Notes: generated from the letters alone by a model not told the origin. A DNA stretch of 64,000 bases from an uncultured Lacinutrix sp. (GCA_937129145.1 CAKZMU010000078.1:124001-188000), one strand, 5' to 3'; positions 53,619 through 62,232 are shown, numbered from the stretch's first letter. A program made the numbers and translations.

Positions 53619-53626
53619 ATCTTTGT
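53619..53626 (+). promoter_or_regulatory. -7 promoter box for the PhoB/PhoR-like operon
   Basis: TATCTTTG matches TAnnTTTG, 25 nt before the ATG. Confidence 0.6.
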
Positions 53627-53651
53627 AACACTTAATATCACATCTTAATTA

Positions 53652-54335
53652 ATGGATAAAAAGAGTATTAAAATACTACTTGTTGATGATGAACCAGACA
53701 TTTTAGAGATTGTAGGCTACAACTTGTCATCAGAAGGCTATACAGTTGTTACAGCTGAAAACGGCTTAGAGGCAGTTAAAAAAGCGAAAAAAGAACAGCC
53801 ACAACTCATCATTTTAGACGTAATGATGCCAGAAATGGATGGTATTGAAGCTTGTGAGCAAATTAGATTAATTCCTGAGCTAAAAAATGTATTGATTACG
53901 TTTTTAACTGCAAGAGGGGAAGATTATTCGCAAGTAGCAGGTTTTGAAGCAGGAGCCGATGATTATATTACAAAACCAATTAAACCAAAGGTGTTAGTTA
54001 GTAAAGTGAAGGCTTTATTGCGACGCTTTAAAGAACAAGAAAAGCAAGAAAGTGTTGTAAAAATCGGCAATTTAACCATAGATAGGGATGCTTATAAAAT
54101 TCTATTAAAAGGGGAGGAAATTATTCTGCCCAGAAAAGAGTTTGAATTATTATCTTTACTAACCTCTAAACCTGGAAAAGTGTTTAAACGAGATGAAATT
54201 TTAGATAAAGTTTGGGGTAATGAAGTGGTTGTTGGCGGTAGAACTATTGATGTTCATATAAGGAAACTTAGAGAAAAAATAGGAGACGACACTTTTAAAA
54301 CAGTAAAAGGCGTAGGATATAAGTTTGTGGAATAA
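53652..54335 (+). CDS. OmpR/PhoB-family response regulator
   Basis: 227 residues. Receiver domain with Asp56 in IILDVMMP and Lys in YITKPIKP, then an OmpR-type winged helix (about 130-225: IDRDAYKILLKGEEIILPRKEFELL, VWGNEVVVGGRTIDVHIRKLREKIGD). It partners the next gene with a TAATG overlap. PhoB is the most likely subfamily, but the phosphate link is inference. Confidence 0.92.
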   Translation: MDKKSIKILLVDDEPDILEIVGYNLSSEGYTVVTAENGLEAVKKAKKEQPQLIILDVMMPEMDGIEACEQIRLIPELKNVLITFLTARGEDYSQVAGFEAGADDYITKPIKPKVLVSKVKALLRRFKEQEKQESVVKIGNLTIDRDAYKILLKGEEIILPRKEFELLSLLTSKPGKVFKRDEILDKVWGNEVVVGGRTIDVHIRKLREKIGDDTFKTVKGVGYKFVE

Positions 54336-55378
54336 TGGCAAAAACCTTTAAAAGGTCATATAAATTTGCGTTTAAATCGTCGCTATTTATAACGACAATT
54401 TTAGCACTCTTTGTGAGTGTTTTTTTGTATGCCTTTTATTCACTAAAAATTATTCCAATTGCTGCATTTATTGTAGTCTGTTTTTTAATATCGTTTGTAA
54501 TAATTCAGTATCGTGTGCAGCAGTTTATATACAAACGAGTTAAAAAGATTTATGACGACCTTACCTTGCTAGAGTCAAGTACCTTTGATAGAAACAAAAT
54601 CACTACAGATATGGCAACTTTAACTCAAGAAATTGACAAGTATGCCAAGAACAAGAAAATAGAAATTGAAGCACTTAAAATTCGTGAGCAATACCGAAAG
54701 GAATTTATAGGGAATGTATCGCACGAATTAAAAACCCCCTTATTTACTGTTCAAGGCTATATTTCAACATTGGTTGAAGGTGCCGCAGACGATAAAGATT
54801 TACGAGAAAAGTATTTAAAACGAGCAGATAAAGGCGTTGAGCGTTTAATTTACATCATCAAAGATTTAGATATGATTACCAAATTTGAAGCTGGTGATTT
54901 AAGTCTGGAAATTGAATCGTTTGACGTTGTAGAATTGGTAAAAAATGTGTTTGACCTATTGGAAATGAAGGCTGCCAAAAAGAAAATTGTATTGACTTTT
55001 GATATGGAGTACAAGCAGCCTATCATGGTAAATGGCGATAAAGAACGCATCCAGCAAGTGCTATCTAACTTAATAGTGAACTCCATTAAGTATGGAGAAA
55101 ATAACGGCACCACAGAGATAAGCATAGAAAACCTCATAAAAAACAAAGTAATTGTTAGGGTAACCGATAATGGCGAAGGCATAGAAAAAATACATATTCC
55201 AAGGCTTTTTGAACGTTTTTACAGAGTGGATAAAAGTGGCTCTCGTAAAGTTGGAGGCTCAGGTTTAGGCTTGGCAATTGTAAAACATATTATTGAGGCT
55301 CACGAAGAGAAGTTATACGTAGAAAGTGAGTATGGTATTGGTAGCGAATTTTCATTTACGCTCGAAAAAACTAAATAA
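54335..55378 (+). CDS. PhoR-like sensor histidine kinase
   Basis: 347 residues. Two adjacent N-terminal membrane helices (about 15-35 and 39-58), no large periplasmic domain, then HisKA with the phospho-acceptor His130 in GNVSHELKTPLFTVQGYI and an HATPase with SNLIVNSIKYGE, VTDNGEGIE and GGSGLGLAIVKHI. The 3' end overlaps the convergent glycosyltransferase gene by 27 nt. Confidence 0.93.
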   Translation: MAKTFKRSYKFAFKSSLFITTILALFVSVFLYAFYSLKIIPIAAFIVVCFLISFVIIQYRVQQFIYKRVKKIYDDLTLLESSTFDRNKITTDMATLTQEIDKYAKNKKIEIEALKIREQYRKEFIGNVSHELKTPLFTVQGYISTLVEGAADDKDLREKYLKRADKGVERLIYIIKDLDMITKFEAGDLSLEIESFDVVELVKNVFDLLEMKAAKKKIVLTFDMEYKQPIMVNGDKERIQQVLSNLIVNSIKYGENNGTTEISIENLIKNKVIVRVTDNGEGIEKIHIPRLFERFYRVDKSGSRKVGGSGLGLAIVKHIIEAHEEKLYVESEYGIGSEFSFTLEKTK

Positions 55379-56407
55379 TTCTTTAAAATTTATACTGTTT
55401 TCAAATGCTGAAAACCCTTTGTGATTTTCAACTAATTTTAGATGTTCTAATTTAAAATCTTTTTGCCTAACAAAAGGAGCAATGCGCCTTTTTTTTATGT
55501 ATGTTGCTAAATATTCTTGCTCAAACTGTCCAGGCGTTGGGATGAAAAATGCTCTTTTCTCCAGTTTTGCCAAATCCATTATGGTCGTGTAACCTGAGCG
55601 TGAAATGATGATGTCACTTTCATTTATGACTACATTAAGCTCTGTTGAAGTCATGTAATTGTAAATCGTTAAACTACCTTGAGTGGTTGCTTTTTGTTCA
55701 GGCTCAACGACACCTTTTATAAAAATTATTGTTCCGTTATAATCTTTTAATTCTGAGAGCAACTTTTTTTCTAAAATACTGCGCTGAGGTTCAGGACCAG
55801 ATAACAAGACCATTAAATCATATTTTGTTTGCAAGCTCATTTTACTAAACCTGCTTAACGCACCAATATATTTTGTTGGAATTAGAGGGTTTTCAGAATG
55901 ACCCAAGACACCACTCAAACTGTAGTTTTTTTTAAAATCAGGCACCCAACATTCATCAAACTTTTTTATGGTTTTTTGATGCAGTTTGGTGCTTATAAAA
56001 GTTGTGTTTCCGCTTAATACATTCAATTGATGTGTGATATACACCGATGGCACTTTTTTTGAATATACACCAAATCGATTATCAGAAATAATTCCATAAA
56101 TATTGTTCTTTACAATCAAATCCTGAACAATATTGTGTTCGGTTTTTATAGCTTTTAAAATTTTTGGAGCATCCTTTAATAATTTAAGTTTCAAATGACT
56201 CCCTTTTTTTGAGTAAGAGATATTATAAGAAGGCAACTCTATAAATTCTAATTCAGGAAACTCTTTTTTTAAAAATTCTAAAGCCTTACCGTCAGAAGCA
56301 ATAACTGGTTCAAAGTTAAATTCCAATAATGCATTGATGATTGGTATGCAGCGAGTGGCATGACCAAGTCCCCAATTTAATGGTGCTATTAAAATTCGTT
56401 TATTCAT
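55352..56407 (-). CDS. MurG-like GT-B glycosyltransferase
   Basis: 351 residues. N-terminal APLNWGLGHATRCIPIINAL is the MurG/GT28-type acceptor-site loop, and the C-terminal half has LMVLLSGPEPQRS and IISRSGYTTIMDLAKLEKRAFFIPTPGQFEQEYLA for donor binding. It is not MurG itself (too diverged and outside the mur cluster). Probably transfers a sugar to a lipid or polysaccharide. Confidence 0.88.
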   Translation of the reverse strand: MNKRILIAPLNWGLGHATRCIPIINALLEFNFEPVIASDGKALEFLKKEFPELEFIELPSYNISYSKKGSHLKLKLLKDAPKILKAIKTEHNIVQDLIVKNNIYGIISDNRFGVYSKKVPSVYITHQLNVLSGNTTFISTKLHQKTIKKFDECWVPDFKKNYSLSGVLGHSENPLIPTKYIGALSRFSKMSLQTKYDLMVLLSGPEPQRSILEKKLLSELKDYNGTIIFIKGVVEPEQKATTQGSLTIYNYMTSTELNVVINESDIIISRSGYTTIMDLAKLEKRAFFIPTPGQFEQEYLATYIKKRRIAPFVRQKDFKLEHLKLVENHKGFSAFENSINFKELFSFFERK

Positions 56408-56417
56408 ATCTGTAAAT

Positions 56418-56425
56418 CAAAGATA
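56418..56425 (-). promoter_or_regulatory. -7 promoter box for the glycosyltransferase gene
   Basis: The reverse complement is TATCTTTG, 10 nt before the ATG on the minus strand. Confidence 0.55.
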
Positions 56426-56453
56426 GGATAATAATGTCTCCCATTTAATTCCT

Positions 56454-56461
56454 TATTTTTG
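56454..56461 (+). promoter_or_regulatory. -7 promoter box for trmB
   Basis: TATTTTTG matches TAnnTTTG, 17 nt before the GTG start. It is divergent from the box at 56418-56425. Confidence 0.55.
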
Positions 56462-56478
56462 CCAAAATTCTATGATAC

Positions 56479-57153
56479 GTGGGAAGTAAAAATAAGCTTA
56501 AAAGATTTAAAGAAAATGAAACCTTTCGCAATGTGTTTCAGCCATCTAGAGCAGATTTGGTTGAAGGCAACTATAAATTAAAAGGAAACTGGAGGCAACA
56601 TTTTTTTAAAAATGATAATCCTTTAGTGTTGGAATTAGGTTGCGGAAAAGGTGAATATAGTGTTGGTCTTGCGCAAAAATATCCAAACAAAAACTTTATT
56701 GGTATAGATATTAAAGGCGCACGTTTTTGGAGAGGAGCAAAAACTGCCATTGAAGAAAATATTGAAAATGTGGCTTTTATACGTACACAAATTGAACTTA
56801 TTGAATACATATTTGCCGAAAATGAAGTAGATGAAATTTGGATTACCTTTCCAGACCCTCAAATAAAATATAAGCGCACAAAACATAGAATGACCAATAC
56901 GGAGTTTCTAAAACGCTACAAAAAAGTATTAAAACCAGAAGGTGTTGTGAACCTAAAAACCGATAGTGAGTTCATGCATGGTTATACATTAGGATTGCTT
57001 CACGGAGCAGGTCACGAGGTGCTTTATGCCAATAATGATGTGTATAAACAAGAAGGAAGTCCTGAAGAAGTAACGAGTATTCAAACCTTTTACGAAAACC
57101 AATATTTAGAACAAAACAAACCAATTACGTATATTAGGTTCAAAATTAAGTAA
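56479..57153 (+). CDS. trmB: tRNA (guanine(46)-N7)-methyltransferase
   Basis: 224 residues. SAM-dependent methylation of G46 in the tRNA variable loop. Signature segments: VLELGCGKGEYSVGLA, NFIGIDIKGARFWRGA, EIWITFPDPQIKYKRTKHRMT and LKTDSEFMHGYTLG. The start is GTG at 56479, giving the family-typical MGSKNKLKRF. Confidence 0.97.
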   Translation: MGSKNKLKRFKENETFRNVFQPSRADLVEGNYKLKGNWRQHFFKNDNPLVLELGCGKGEYSVGLAQKYPNKNFIGIDIKGARFWRGAKTAIEENIENVAFIRTQIELIEYIFAENEVDEIWITFPDPQIKYKRTKHRMTNTEFLKRYKKVLKPEGVVNLKTDSEFMHGYTLGLLHGAGHEVLYANNDVYKQEGSPEEVTSIQTFYENQYLEQNKPITYIRFKIK

Positions 57154-57156
57154 ACG

Positions 57157-57786
57157 TTGGATATTACTTTTATCTTTTTTTTAGGTTTAATCATTTCATT
57201 TGTTGGCGTAATCCCTCCGGGTTTGTTGAATATGACAGCCGCCAAAATAAGCTTGAAAGAAGGCTCCCATCATGGTATTTTATTTTCTATTGGTGTTTGT
57301 ATAACGGTATGTGTTCAAACCTATTTAGCAGCTATTTTTGCAAAATATTTAAGTAATCACCCTGAAGTGATAGATATTTTACAGCGTGTGGCATTTGTGA
57401 TTTTTGTTTTAATAACCATTTACTTTTTGGTGTTGGCAAGAAAACAGCCAAAACCAAATGTTGAAGCTAATTTACGAAGCAAACGTAGTCGAGTTTTACA
57501 AGGGATACTTTTGTCGGCTTTAAACGTGTTCCCAATTCCTTATCAAGCGTATATGACGATTACGTTAGCCTCATTTGGATGGTTAACTTTTGAAACTTAT
57601 AGCATCATTTCTTATGTGGCTGGAGCTGCCTCAGGAACATTTGTGATGCTCTATATTTATATTTTCTTTTTTGATAAAATTAAAAATGAAAAGCTCACGT
57701 CTCAAAAAAGCATGAACTACATCATCGGCTCTATTACAGGATTAATTGCCATTTTCACGCTTATTAATATCATTAAAGAACTCTAG
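57157..57786 (+). CDS. LysE-family translocator
   Basis: 209 residues with six membrane helices and the family N-terminus GLIISFVGVIPPGLLNMTAAKISLKEG. LysE/RhtB proteins export amino acids or related small molecules. The start is TTG at 57157. Spacing to the neighbours (3 nt on each side) supports an operon with trmB and the ATL gene. The substrate is unknown. Confidence 0.9.
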   Translation: MDITFIFFLGLIISFVGVIPPGLLNMTAAKISLKEGSHHGILFSIGVCITVCVQTYLAAIFAKYLSNHPEVIDILQRVAFVIFVLITIYFLVLARKQPKPNVEANLRSKRSRVLQGILLSALNVFPIPYQAYMTITLASFGWLTFETYSIISYVAGAASGTFVMLYIYIFFFDKIKNEKLTSQKSMNYIIGSITGLIAIFTLINIIKEL

Positions 57787-57789
57787 TTT

Positions 57790-58119
57790 ATGAAACCAGA
57801 AACCCTTAATTTTTTTGATAAAGTATATGAGGTAGCAAAATTAATTCCTTACGGAAGAGTGACAAGCTATGGTGCTATTGCCACCTATTTGGGCGCAGCT
57901 CGAAGTGCAAGAATGGTTGGTTATGCCATGAATGGTTCAGGAGGAAAAGACGTGCCAGCACATCGTGTAGTAAATAGAAAAGGATTGTTAACTGGAAAGC
58001 ATCATTTTGATGGCACCAATCTTATGCAACAACTTTTAGAAAGTGAAGGTATTGAGGTTATTGATAATCAAATTCAGAATTTAGAAAAAGTGTATTGGGA
58101 CCCTTCAAAGGAATTGTAA
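57790..58119 (+). CDS. Alkyltransferase-like (ATL) DNA-binding protein
   Basis: 109 residues, the MGMT C-terminal fold: IPYGRVTSYGAIATYLG (DNA-binding helix) and VPAHRVVNRKG, where the alkyl-acceptor Cys of MGMT (PCHRV) is Ala57. ATL proteins bind O6-alkylguanine without repairing it and hand it to nucleotide excision repair. The Ala variant is known from Thermus. No alkyltransferase activity is expected. Confidence 0.92.
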   Translation: MKPETLNFFDKVYEVAKLIPYGRVTSYGAIATYLGAARSARMVGYAMNGSGGKDVPAHRVVNRKGLLTGKHHFDGTNLMQQLLESEGIEVIDNQIQNLEKVYWDPSKEL

Positions 58120-58122
58120 CTT

Positions 58123-58152
58123 GTCATGCTGAACTTGATTCAGTATCACATT
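58123..58152. repeat. Interspersed repeat of the GTCATGCTGAACTTG type
   Basis: Begins 4 nt after the ATL stop. The GTCATGCTGAACTTGATTCAG core is a self-complementary pattern (CTGAACTTGATTCAG) frequent between flavobacterial genes. Confidence 0.6.
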
Positions 58153-58249
58153 ATTCTATAATAAATTTTAAAAAACGCATTCATAATTAAACATAATTTA
58201 CTCATAAATCATTTCAATATAAGTACTTCTCATTTTCAACATTTCGCAG

Positions 58250-58257
58250 TATATTTG
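58250..58257 (+). promoter_or_regulatory. -7 promoter box for the apbC operon
   Basis: TATATTTG matches TAnnTTTG, 29 nt before the GTG start. Confidence 0.55.
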
Positions 58258-58286
58258 TATCTTAGAATTAATCTAAATAAGATAAA

Positions 58287-59423
58287 GTGAAGTTAAGTAA
58301 GCAAGATATATTAAAGGCATTAGAAACGATTACAGTTCCAGGCGAGGGACAAAACATGATTGAAAGCGGTGCTGTAAAAAATGTGATGACATTTGCTGAT
58401 GAAGTTATAGTTGACATCACCATTAAAAACCCAAGTTTACAAGCTAAAAAACGTACCGAAGTAGATATTATGAAAACCATTCACGATTTGGTGTACGAAA
58501 AAGCAAAGGTTAAAGTGAATGTAAAAGTTGATGCGCCTAAAAAAGAAGCGACCAACCAAATTAAAGGCAATCCTATTCCTGGTATACAAAATATTGTTGC
58601 AGTAGCCTCTGGAAAAGGTGGTGTAGGGAAATCTACCGTTACCTCGAATATGGCAACGACACTCTCAAAAATGGGATTCAAAGTAGGGATTTTAGATGCA
58701 GATATTTACGGGCCTTCAATTCCAATTATGTATGATGTTGCTGATGCACGACCTTTAGCTGTTAATATCGATGGAAAATCAAAAATGAAACCTGTTGAAA
58801 ATTATGGCGTAAAGATTTTATCCATAGGGTTTTTCACGCAGCCAAATCAAGCTGTTATTTGGCGTGGACCAATGGCAGCAAAAGCATTAAACCAAATGAT
58901 ATTTGATGCTGCTTGGGGAGAATTGGATTTTCTATTAATAGACTTGCCTCCCGGAACTGGAGACATTCATTTAAGTATCATGCAGTCACTTCCAATTACT
59001 GGAGCAGTTGTAGTGAGTACACCACAAAATGTAGCTTTGGCTGATGCTAAAAAAGGAGTAGCGATGTTTCAGCAAGAAAATATCAATGTCCCTGTATTGG
59101 GAATGGTAGAAAATATGTCGTATTTCACTCCAAAAGAATTGCCAGATAACAAGTATTATATCTTTGGACAAGAAGGTGCAAAAAATTTAGCTGAAGACTT
59201 AAATGTACCATTTTTAGGGGAAATTCCTTTAGTACAAAGCGTAAGGGAAGCAGGCGATGTTGGGAGACCAGCAGCATTACAAACAGCAACTCCAATTGAG
59301 GAGGCTTTTGAAAATTTAACTAGAAATGTGGTTCAGGAAGTGGTTAATAGAAACGAAGATTTACCACCTACTGAAGCTATTAAAATAACGACAATGGCTG
59401 GATGTTCAGCGGTAAATAAATAG
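58287..59423 (+). CDS. apbC: Mrp/ApbC-type Fe-S cluster carrier ATPase
   Basis: 378 residues. N-terminal MIP18 (DUF59) domain (about 5-85), then the deviant Walker A ASGKGGVGKST (107-117), DADIYGPSIP, IDLPPGTGDIHL and VENMSYF. ApbC proteins usually carry a CxxC for the cluster after VENMSYF. Here the loop is TPKELPDNKYYIFG without Cys, and the only C-terminal Cys is in MAGCSAVNK. The start is GTG. A NifU-like gene follows after 1 nt, and the two are probably coupled. Confidence 0.93.
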   Translation: MKLSKQDILKALETITVPGEGQNMIESGAVKNVMTFADEVIVDITIKNPSLQAKKRTEVDIMKTIHDLVYEKAKVKVNVKVDAPKKEATNQIKGNPIPGIQNIVAVASGKGGVGKSTVTSNMATTLSKMGFKVGILDADIYGPSIPIMYDVADARPLAVNIDGKSKMKPVENYGVKILSIGFFTQPNQAVIWRGPMAAKALNQMIFDAAWGELDFLLIDLPPGTGDIHLSIMQSLPITGAVVVSTPQNVALADAKKGVAMFQQENINVPVLGMVENMSYFTPKELPDNKYYIFGQEGAKNLAEDLNVPFLGEIPLVQSVREAGDVGRPAALQTATPIEEAFENLTRNVVQEVVNRNEDLPPTEAIKITTMAGCSAVNK

Positions 59424-59424
59424 T

Positions 59425-59670
59425 ATGATGACATCAGAACAACTTAGGTTAAACATTGAAAAAGCGCTGGATGAAATTCGCCCTTTTTTACAAAGCGATG
59501 GAGGTGATATTTCGTTGTTATCCATTGAAGATGATAAGTTTGTAAAAGTACAACTTGAAGGAGCATGCACAAGTTGTAGCGTCAACCAAATGACGCTTAA
59601 ATCTGGTGTTGAAATGACCATTAAAAAGTATGCGCCTCAAATAGAAAGTGTCATCAACATAGAAGCCTAA
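59425..59670 (+). CDS. NifU-like Fe-S scaffold domain protein
   Basis: 81 residues, single NifU C-terminal domain with the cluster motif GACTSC (CxxC) and IRPFLQSDGGDISLL. It transfers or stores Fe-S clusters. It is operonic with apbC and may supply the CxxC that ApbC lacks here. Confidence 0.93.
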   Translation: MMTSEQLRLNIEKALDEIRPFLQSDGGDISLLSIEDDKFVKVQLEGACTSCSVNQMTLKSGVEMTIKKYAPQIESVINIEA

Positions 59671-59686
59671 TGTGACTTTTGTCACC
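59671..59686. promoter_or_regulatory. CRP/FNR-like palindrome upstream of the ferredoxin-NADP reductase gene
   Basis: TGTGACTTTTGTCACC: the inner GTGAC-TTTT-GTCAC (59672-59685) is a perfect palindrome resembling TGTGA-N6-TCACA. Its centre lies about 30 nt before the -7 box at 59708. Confidence 0.55.
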
Positions 59687-59707
59687 TTTTTTAACTCACC
59701 AAACCAT

Positions 59708-59715
59708 TATTTTTG
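59708..59715 (+). promoter_or_regulatory. -7 promoter box for the ferredoxin-NADP reductase gene
   Basis: TATTTTTG matches TAnnTTTG, 21 nt before the ATG. Confidence 0.55.
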
Positions 59716-59736
59716 CCACTTTAAATTCAATTTTTA

Positions 59737-60798
59737 ATGATTTCTACAGACATACTTATTATTGGAGCTGGACCTACAGGATTGTTTACCGTTTTTGAAG
59801 CTGGATTATTAAAACTTAAATGTCATTTAATAGATGCTTTGCCGCAACCTGGTGGACAATGTTCTGAGATATATCCTAAAAAACCTATATATGATATTCC
59901 TGCGTATCCTGAAATTCTTGCTGGAGATTTAACAGATAAGCTATTGGAGCAATGCAAGCAGTTTGAACCAGGATTTACGCTTGGCGAACGTGCTGAAACC
60001 ATTGAAAAACAAGACGATGGTTCATTTATTGTAACCACAAATAAAGGCACTAAACATCATGCTCCAGTAGTGGCTATTGCTGGAGGTTTAGGAAGTTTTG
60101 AACCACGTAAACCTTTAACTCCTAACATTGCAGATTTTGAAGATAAAGGGGTTGAGTATATAATTAAAGACCCAGAAATTTATAGAAATAAAAAAGTGGT
60201 CATTGCTGGAGGAGGAGATTCGGCGTTAGATTGGAGTATATTTTTAGCTGATGTTGCAAGTGAAGTAACCTTAATTCATAGAAGAAATGAATTTAGAGGT
60301 CATTTAGATTCAGTTGAAAAAGTGCAAGAATTAAAAAACCAAGGAAAAATTAATCTTGTAACACCTGCTGAAGTTATGGGTATTATAGGGAATGGTCATG
60401 TTGAAGGAGTTGTAGTAAAACAATCTGGAGAGGAACCAAAAGAATTTAATATTGAATGTGACCATTTTGTGCCACTTTTTGGCTTGTCACCAAAACTTGG
60501 ACCTATTGCAAATTGGGGATTGGAGATTGAAAAAAATGCGATTAAAGTCAACAATGCTTTAGATTATCAAACCAACATTCCAGGAGTATTTGCTATTGGT
60601 GATGTAAACACGTATCCAGGGAAATTAAAACTGATTTTATGTGGTTTTCATGAGGCAACATTAATGTGTCAAGCAGCATATCAGATTATCAATCCTGGCA
60701 AGAAATATGTATTAAAATATACCACAGTAAGTGGTGTTCATGGTTTTGATGGTACTAGTAAAACAGCTCCAAAAGCAGTAGTAAAAAAAATTGAATAA
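59737..60798 (+). CDS. Ferredoxin--NADP(+) reductase, thioredoxin-reductase-like (YumC type)
   Basis: 353 residues, two Rossmann folds. FAD site GAGPTGLFTVFEAG, PGGQCSEIYPKKPIYDIP, NADPH site VVIAGGGDSALDWS with the HRRNEFRGH basic patch, and the closing FAD segment AIGDVNTYPG. The redox-active CxxC of thioredoxin reductase is absent, as in YumC-type FNR. It probably reduces the ferredoxin encoded next (60907-61242). Confidence 0.93.
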   Translation: MISTDILIIGAGPTGLFTVFEAGLLKLKCHLIDALPQPGGQCSEIYPKKPIYDIPAYPEILAGDLTDKLLEQCKQFEPGFTLGERAETIEKQDDGSFIVTTNKGTKHHAPVVAIAGGLGSFEPRKPLTPNIADFEDKGVEYIIKDPEIYRNKKVVIAGGGDSALDWSIFLADVASEVTLIHRRNEFRGHLDSVEKVQELKNQGKINLVTPAEVMGIIGNGHVEGVVVKQSGEEPKEFNIECDHFVPLFGLSPKLGPIANWGLEIEKNAIKVNNALDYQTNIPGVFAIGDVNTYPGKLKLILCGFHEATLMCQAAYQIINPGKKYVLKYTTVSGVHGFDGTSKTAPKAVVKKIE

Positions 60799-60844
60799 AA
60801 AAGTAAGCAGTATTCAGTCTTACTCAAACGAAATTAAAATAAAT

Positions 60845-60868
60845 GTCAGGTCGAGCGGAGTCGAGACC
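60845..60868. repeat. Interspersed palindromic repeat, intergenic copy
   Basis: GTCAGGTCGAGCGGAGTCGAGACC, whose TCGAGCGGAGTCGAGA core matches the copy inside leuS at one mismatch. Confidence 0.65.
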
Positions 60869-60882
60869 TAATAAATATAAAA

Positions 60883-60900
60883 TTTCCGTTTTAACGGAAA
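60883..60900. promoter_or_regulatory. Palindrome directly upstream of the ferredoxin gene
   Basis: TTTCCGTT and AACGGAAA are perfect 8-bp arms with a 2-nt centre, ending 6 nt before the ATG. An operator or a leader hairpin. Confidence 0.4.
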
Positions 60901-60906
60901 CTAAAG

Positions 60907-61242
60907 ATGAATCAAGAAGACGTTAAAATAACAATTACTGATAGAGATGGCGTATCTCACAACATAGATGCGCCAACTGATATGGCTATGAACCTAATGG
61001 AAGTAGTTCGTGCTTACGAACTTGCTCCAGAAGGAACGATTGGTATTTGTGGTGGTATGGCAATGTGTGCTTCATGCCAATGCTATGTAAAATCTGACCA
61101 CAAACTTCCAGAAATGCAGGATGATGAAGAAGCTATGTTAAGTGAAGCATTTTATGTAAAAGATAATTCTCGATTAGGTTGTCAAATTCAAATTAATCCA
61201 GATATGGATGGTTTGGAAGTTGAGTTGGCACCTGAAAGCTAA
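60907..61242 (+). CDS. 2Fe-2S ferredoxin (adrenodoxin/ISC type)
   Basis: 111 residues. Cluster ligands CGGMAMCASC (Cys-x5-Cys-x2-Cys) and a fourth Cys in LGCQIQ, with an acidic surface (MQDDEEAML) for partner docking. Likely electron acceptor of the preceding reductase and donor for Fe-S assembly or oxygenases. Confidence 0.95.
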   Translation: MNQEDVKITITDRDGVSHNIDAPTDMAMNLMEVVRAYELAPEGTIGICGGMAMCASCQCYVKSDHKLPEMQDDEEAMLSEAFYVKDNSRLGCQIQINPDMDGLEVELAPES

Positions 61243-61250
61243 AATAAACA

Positions 61251-61325
61251 CGTCATTGCGAACATAGTGAAGCAATCTGCCTCTTTTTTTTAAAGGATTG
61301 CCACGTCCTTTGTCCTCGCAATGAC
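61251..61325. repeat. Large palindromic interspersed repeat, doubles as a bidirectional terminator
   Basis: CGTCATTGCGA ... TCGCAATGACA form the outer arms, GCAATC and GATTGC an inner pair, with a T-rich centre. It sits between convergent genes and can terminate both. Confidence 0.75.
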
Positions 61326-61335
61326 AAGTAAAATT

Positions 61336-62232
61336 CTACTCAGTCTTATAATCAATCAATTTTTGAGGGCCTTCCAGCAACACTCGTACAATTTTTAATG
61401 TACCATCATCACTCGTAGCAATTTGCCATTTTATCAATGATATTTTACCATTTTCAATTTCAATACCTGTAATGCTTCTTGGATGCACACAACTACCATC
61501 ATTAAAAAAGGCAATATCTCCAGGTTCTGGAAAACGTGGTCTGTGAGTATGACCAACAACTGTAATTAAATTATTATTCTGAATAATCCACTTTTTTGTT
61601 CTGCGCTCTACTTTAATAAGCTCTTTATAGTTTTTCGCAGGACTTGTTGGGTCTGCAATTCCCATAACGTTTAAAGGTTTCCAAAGAATACGAACCATAA
61701 ACCTGCTCCATCTCCAGAACAAGTAATTCCACCAATCGGCTTGATGACCATGTGTTAGAAATAACTCCTGATTGGTTTCTTTGTGTCTTAAAACAATCCC
61801 TTCATGATACTGAATATTGCAAAACAACTCAACCTCTTCGCCAACTTTTGGGTCGAAATAAGTGGATAGGTGTTTTTCAACATATTTTGGGTCACGATAT
61901 ACCATATCATGATTTCCCCATATCATGTGCAAACGTTCTTGCTCATGAAATTGTTTCATAAGCATATACACGTTTTTATGAGCGTTTAAAATAGAATCAA
62001 ACGAAAGATTTTCCCAAAGTTCATCGCCATCACCAAGTTCACAATATTGAAATCCTTCAGCGTAGTAGTGTTTTAAAGCATGAAAATAAATATTTCGGTT
62101 ATTGGCAAAATCATCGGCAAAACTGTTATCGCCTCTGTGACAATCACTAAACAGAATGAACTTGCTAGAATCATCAAAAGGGATGACTTTAGCATTTTTG
62201 TAAGCGTTATCTAATCGTTTTTTGGAAGACAT
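61336..62232 (-). CDS. Calcineurin-like metallophosphoesterase
   Basis: 298 residues. The motifs come in order: LFSDCHRGDN (Asp-x-His), LGDGDELWE, WGNHDMVY (Asn-His), LTHGHQADWW and GHTHRPRF. The two-metal site is complete. The layout resembles UDP-2,3-diacylglucosamine hydrolase-like proteins, but the substrate is not assigned. Confidence 0.92.
   Translation of the reverse strand: MSSKKRLDNAYKNAKVIPFDDSSKFILFSDCHRGDNSFADDFANNRNIYFHALKHYYAEGFQYCELGDGDELWENLSFDSILNAHKNVYMLMKQFHEQERLHMIWGNHDMVYRDPKYVEKHLSTYFDPKVGEEVELFCNIQYHEGIVLRHKETNQELFLTHGHQADWWNYLFWRWSRFMVRILWKPLNVMGIADPTSPAKNYKELIKVERRTKKWIIQNNNLITVVGHTHRPRFPEPGDIAFFNDGSCVHPRSITGIEIENGKISLIKWQIATSDDGTLKIVRVLLEGPQKLIDYKTE

Noticed and set aside
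58487..58681. Minus-strand frame antisense to apbC
   Set aside because: A shadow of the conserved Walker A region of apbC.
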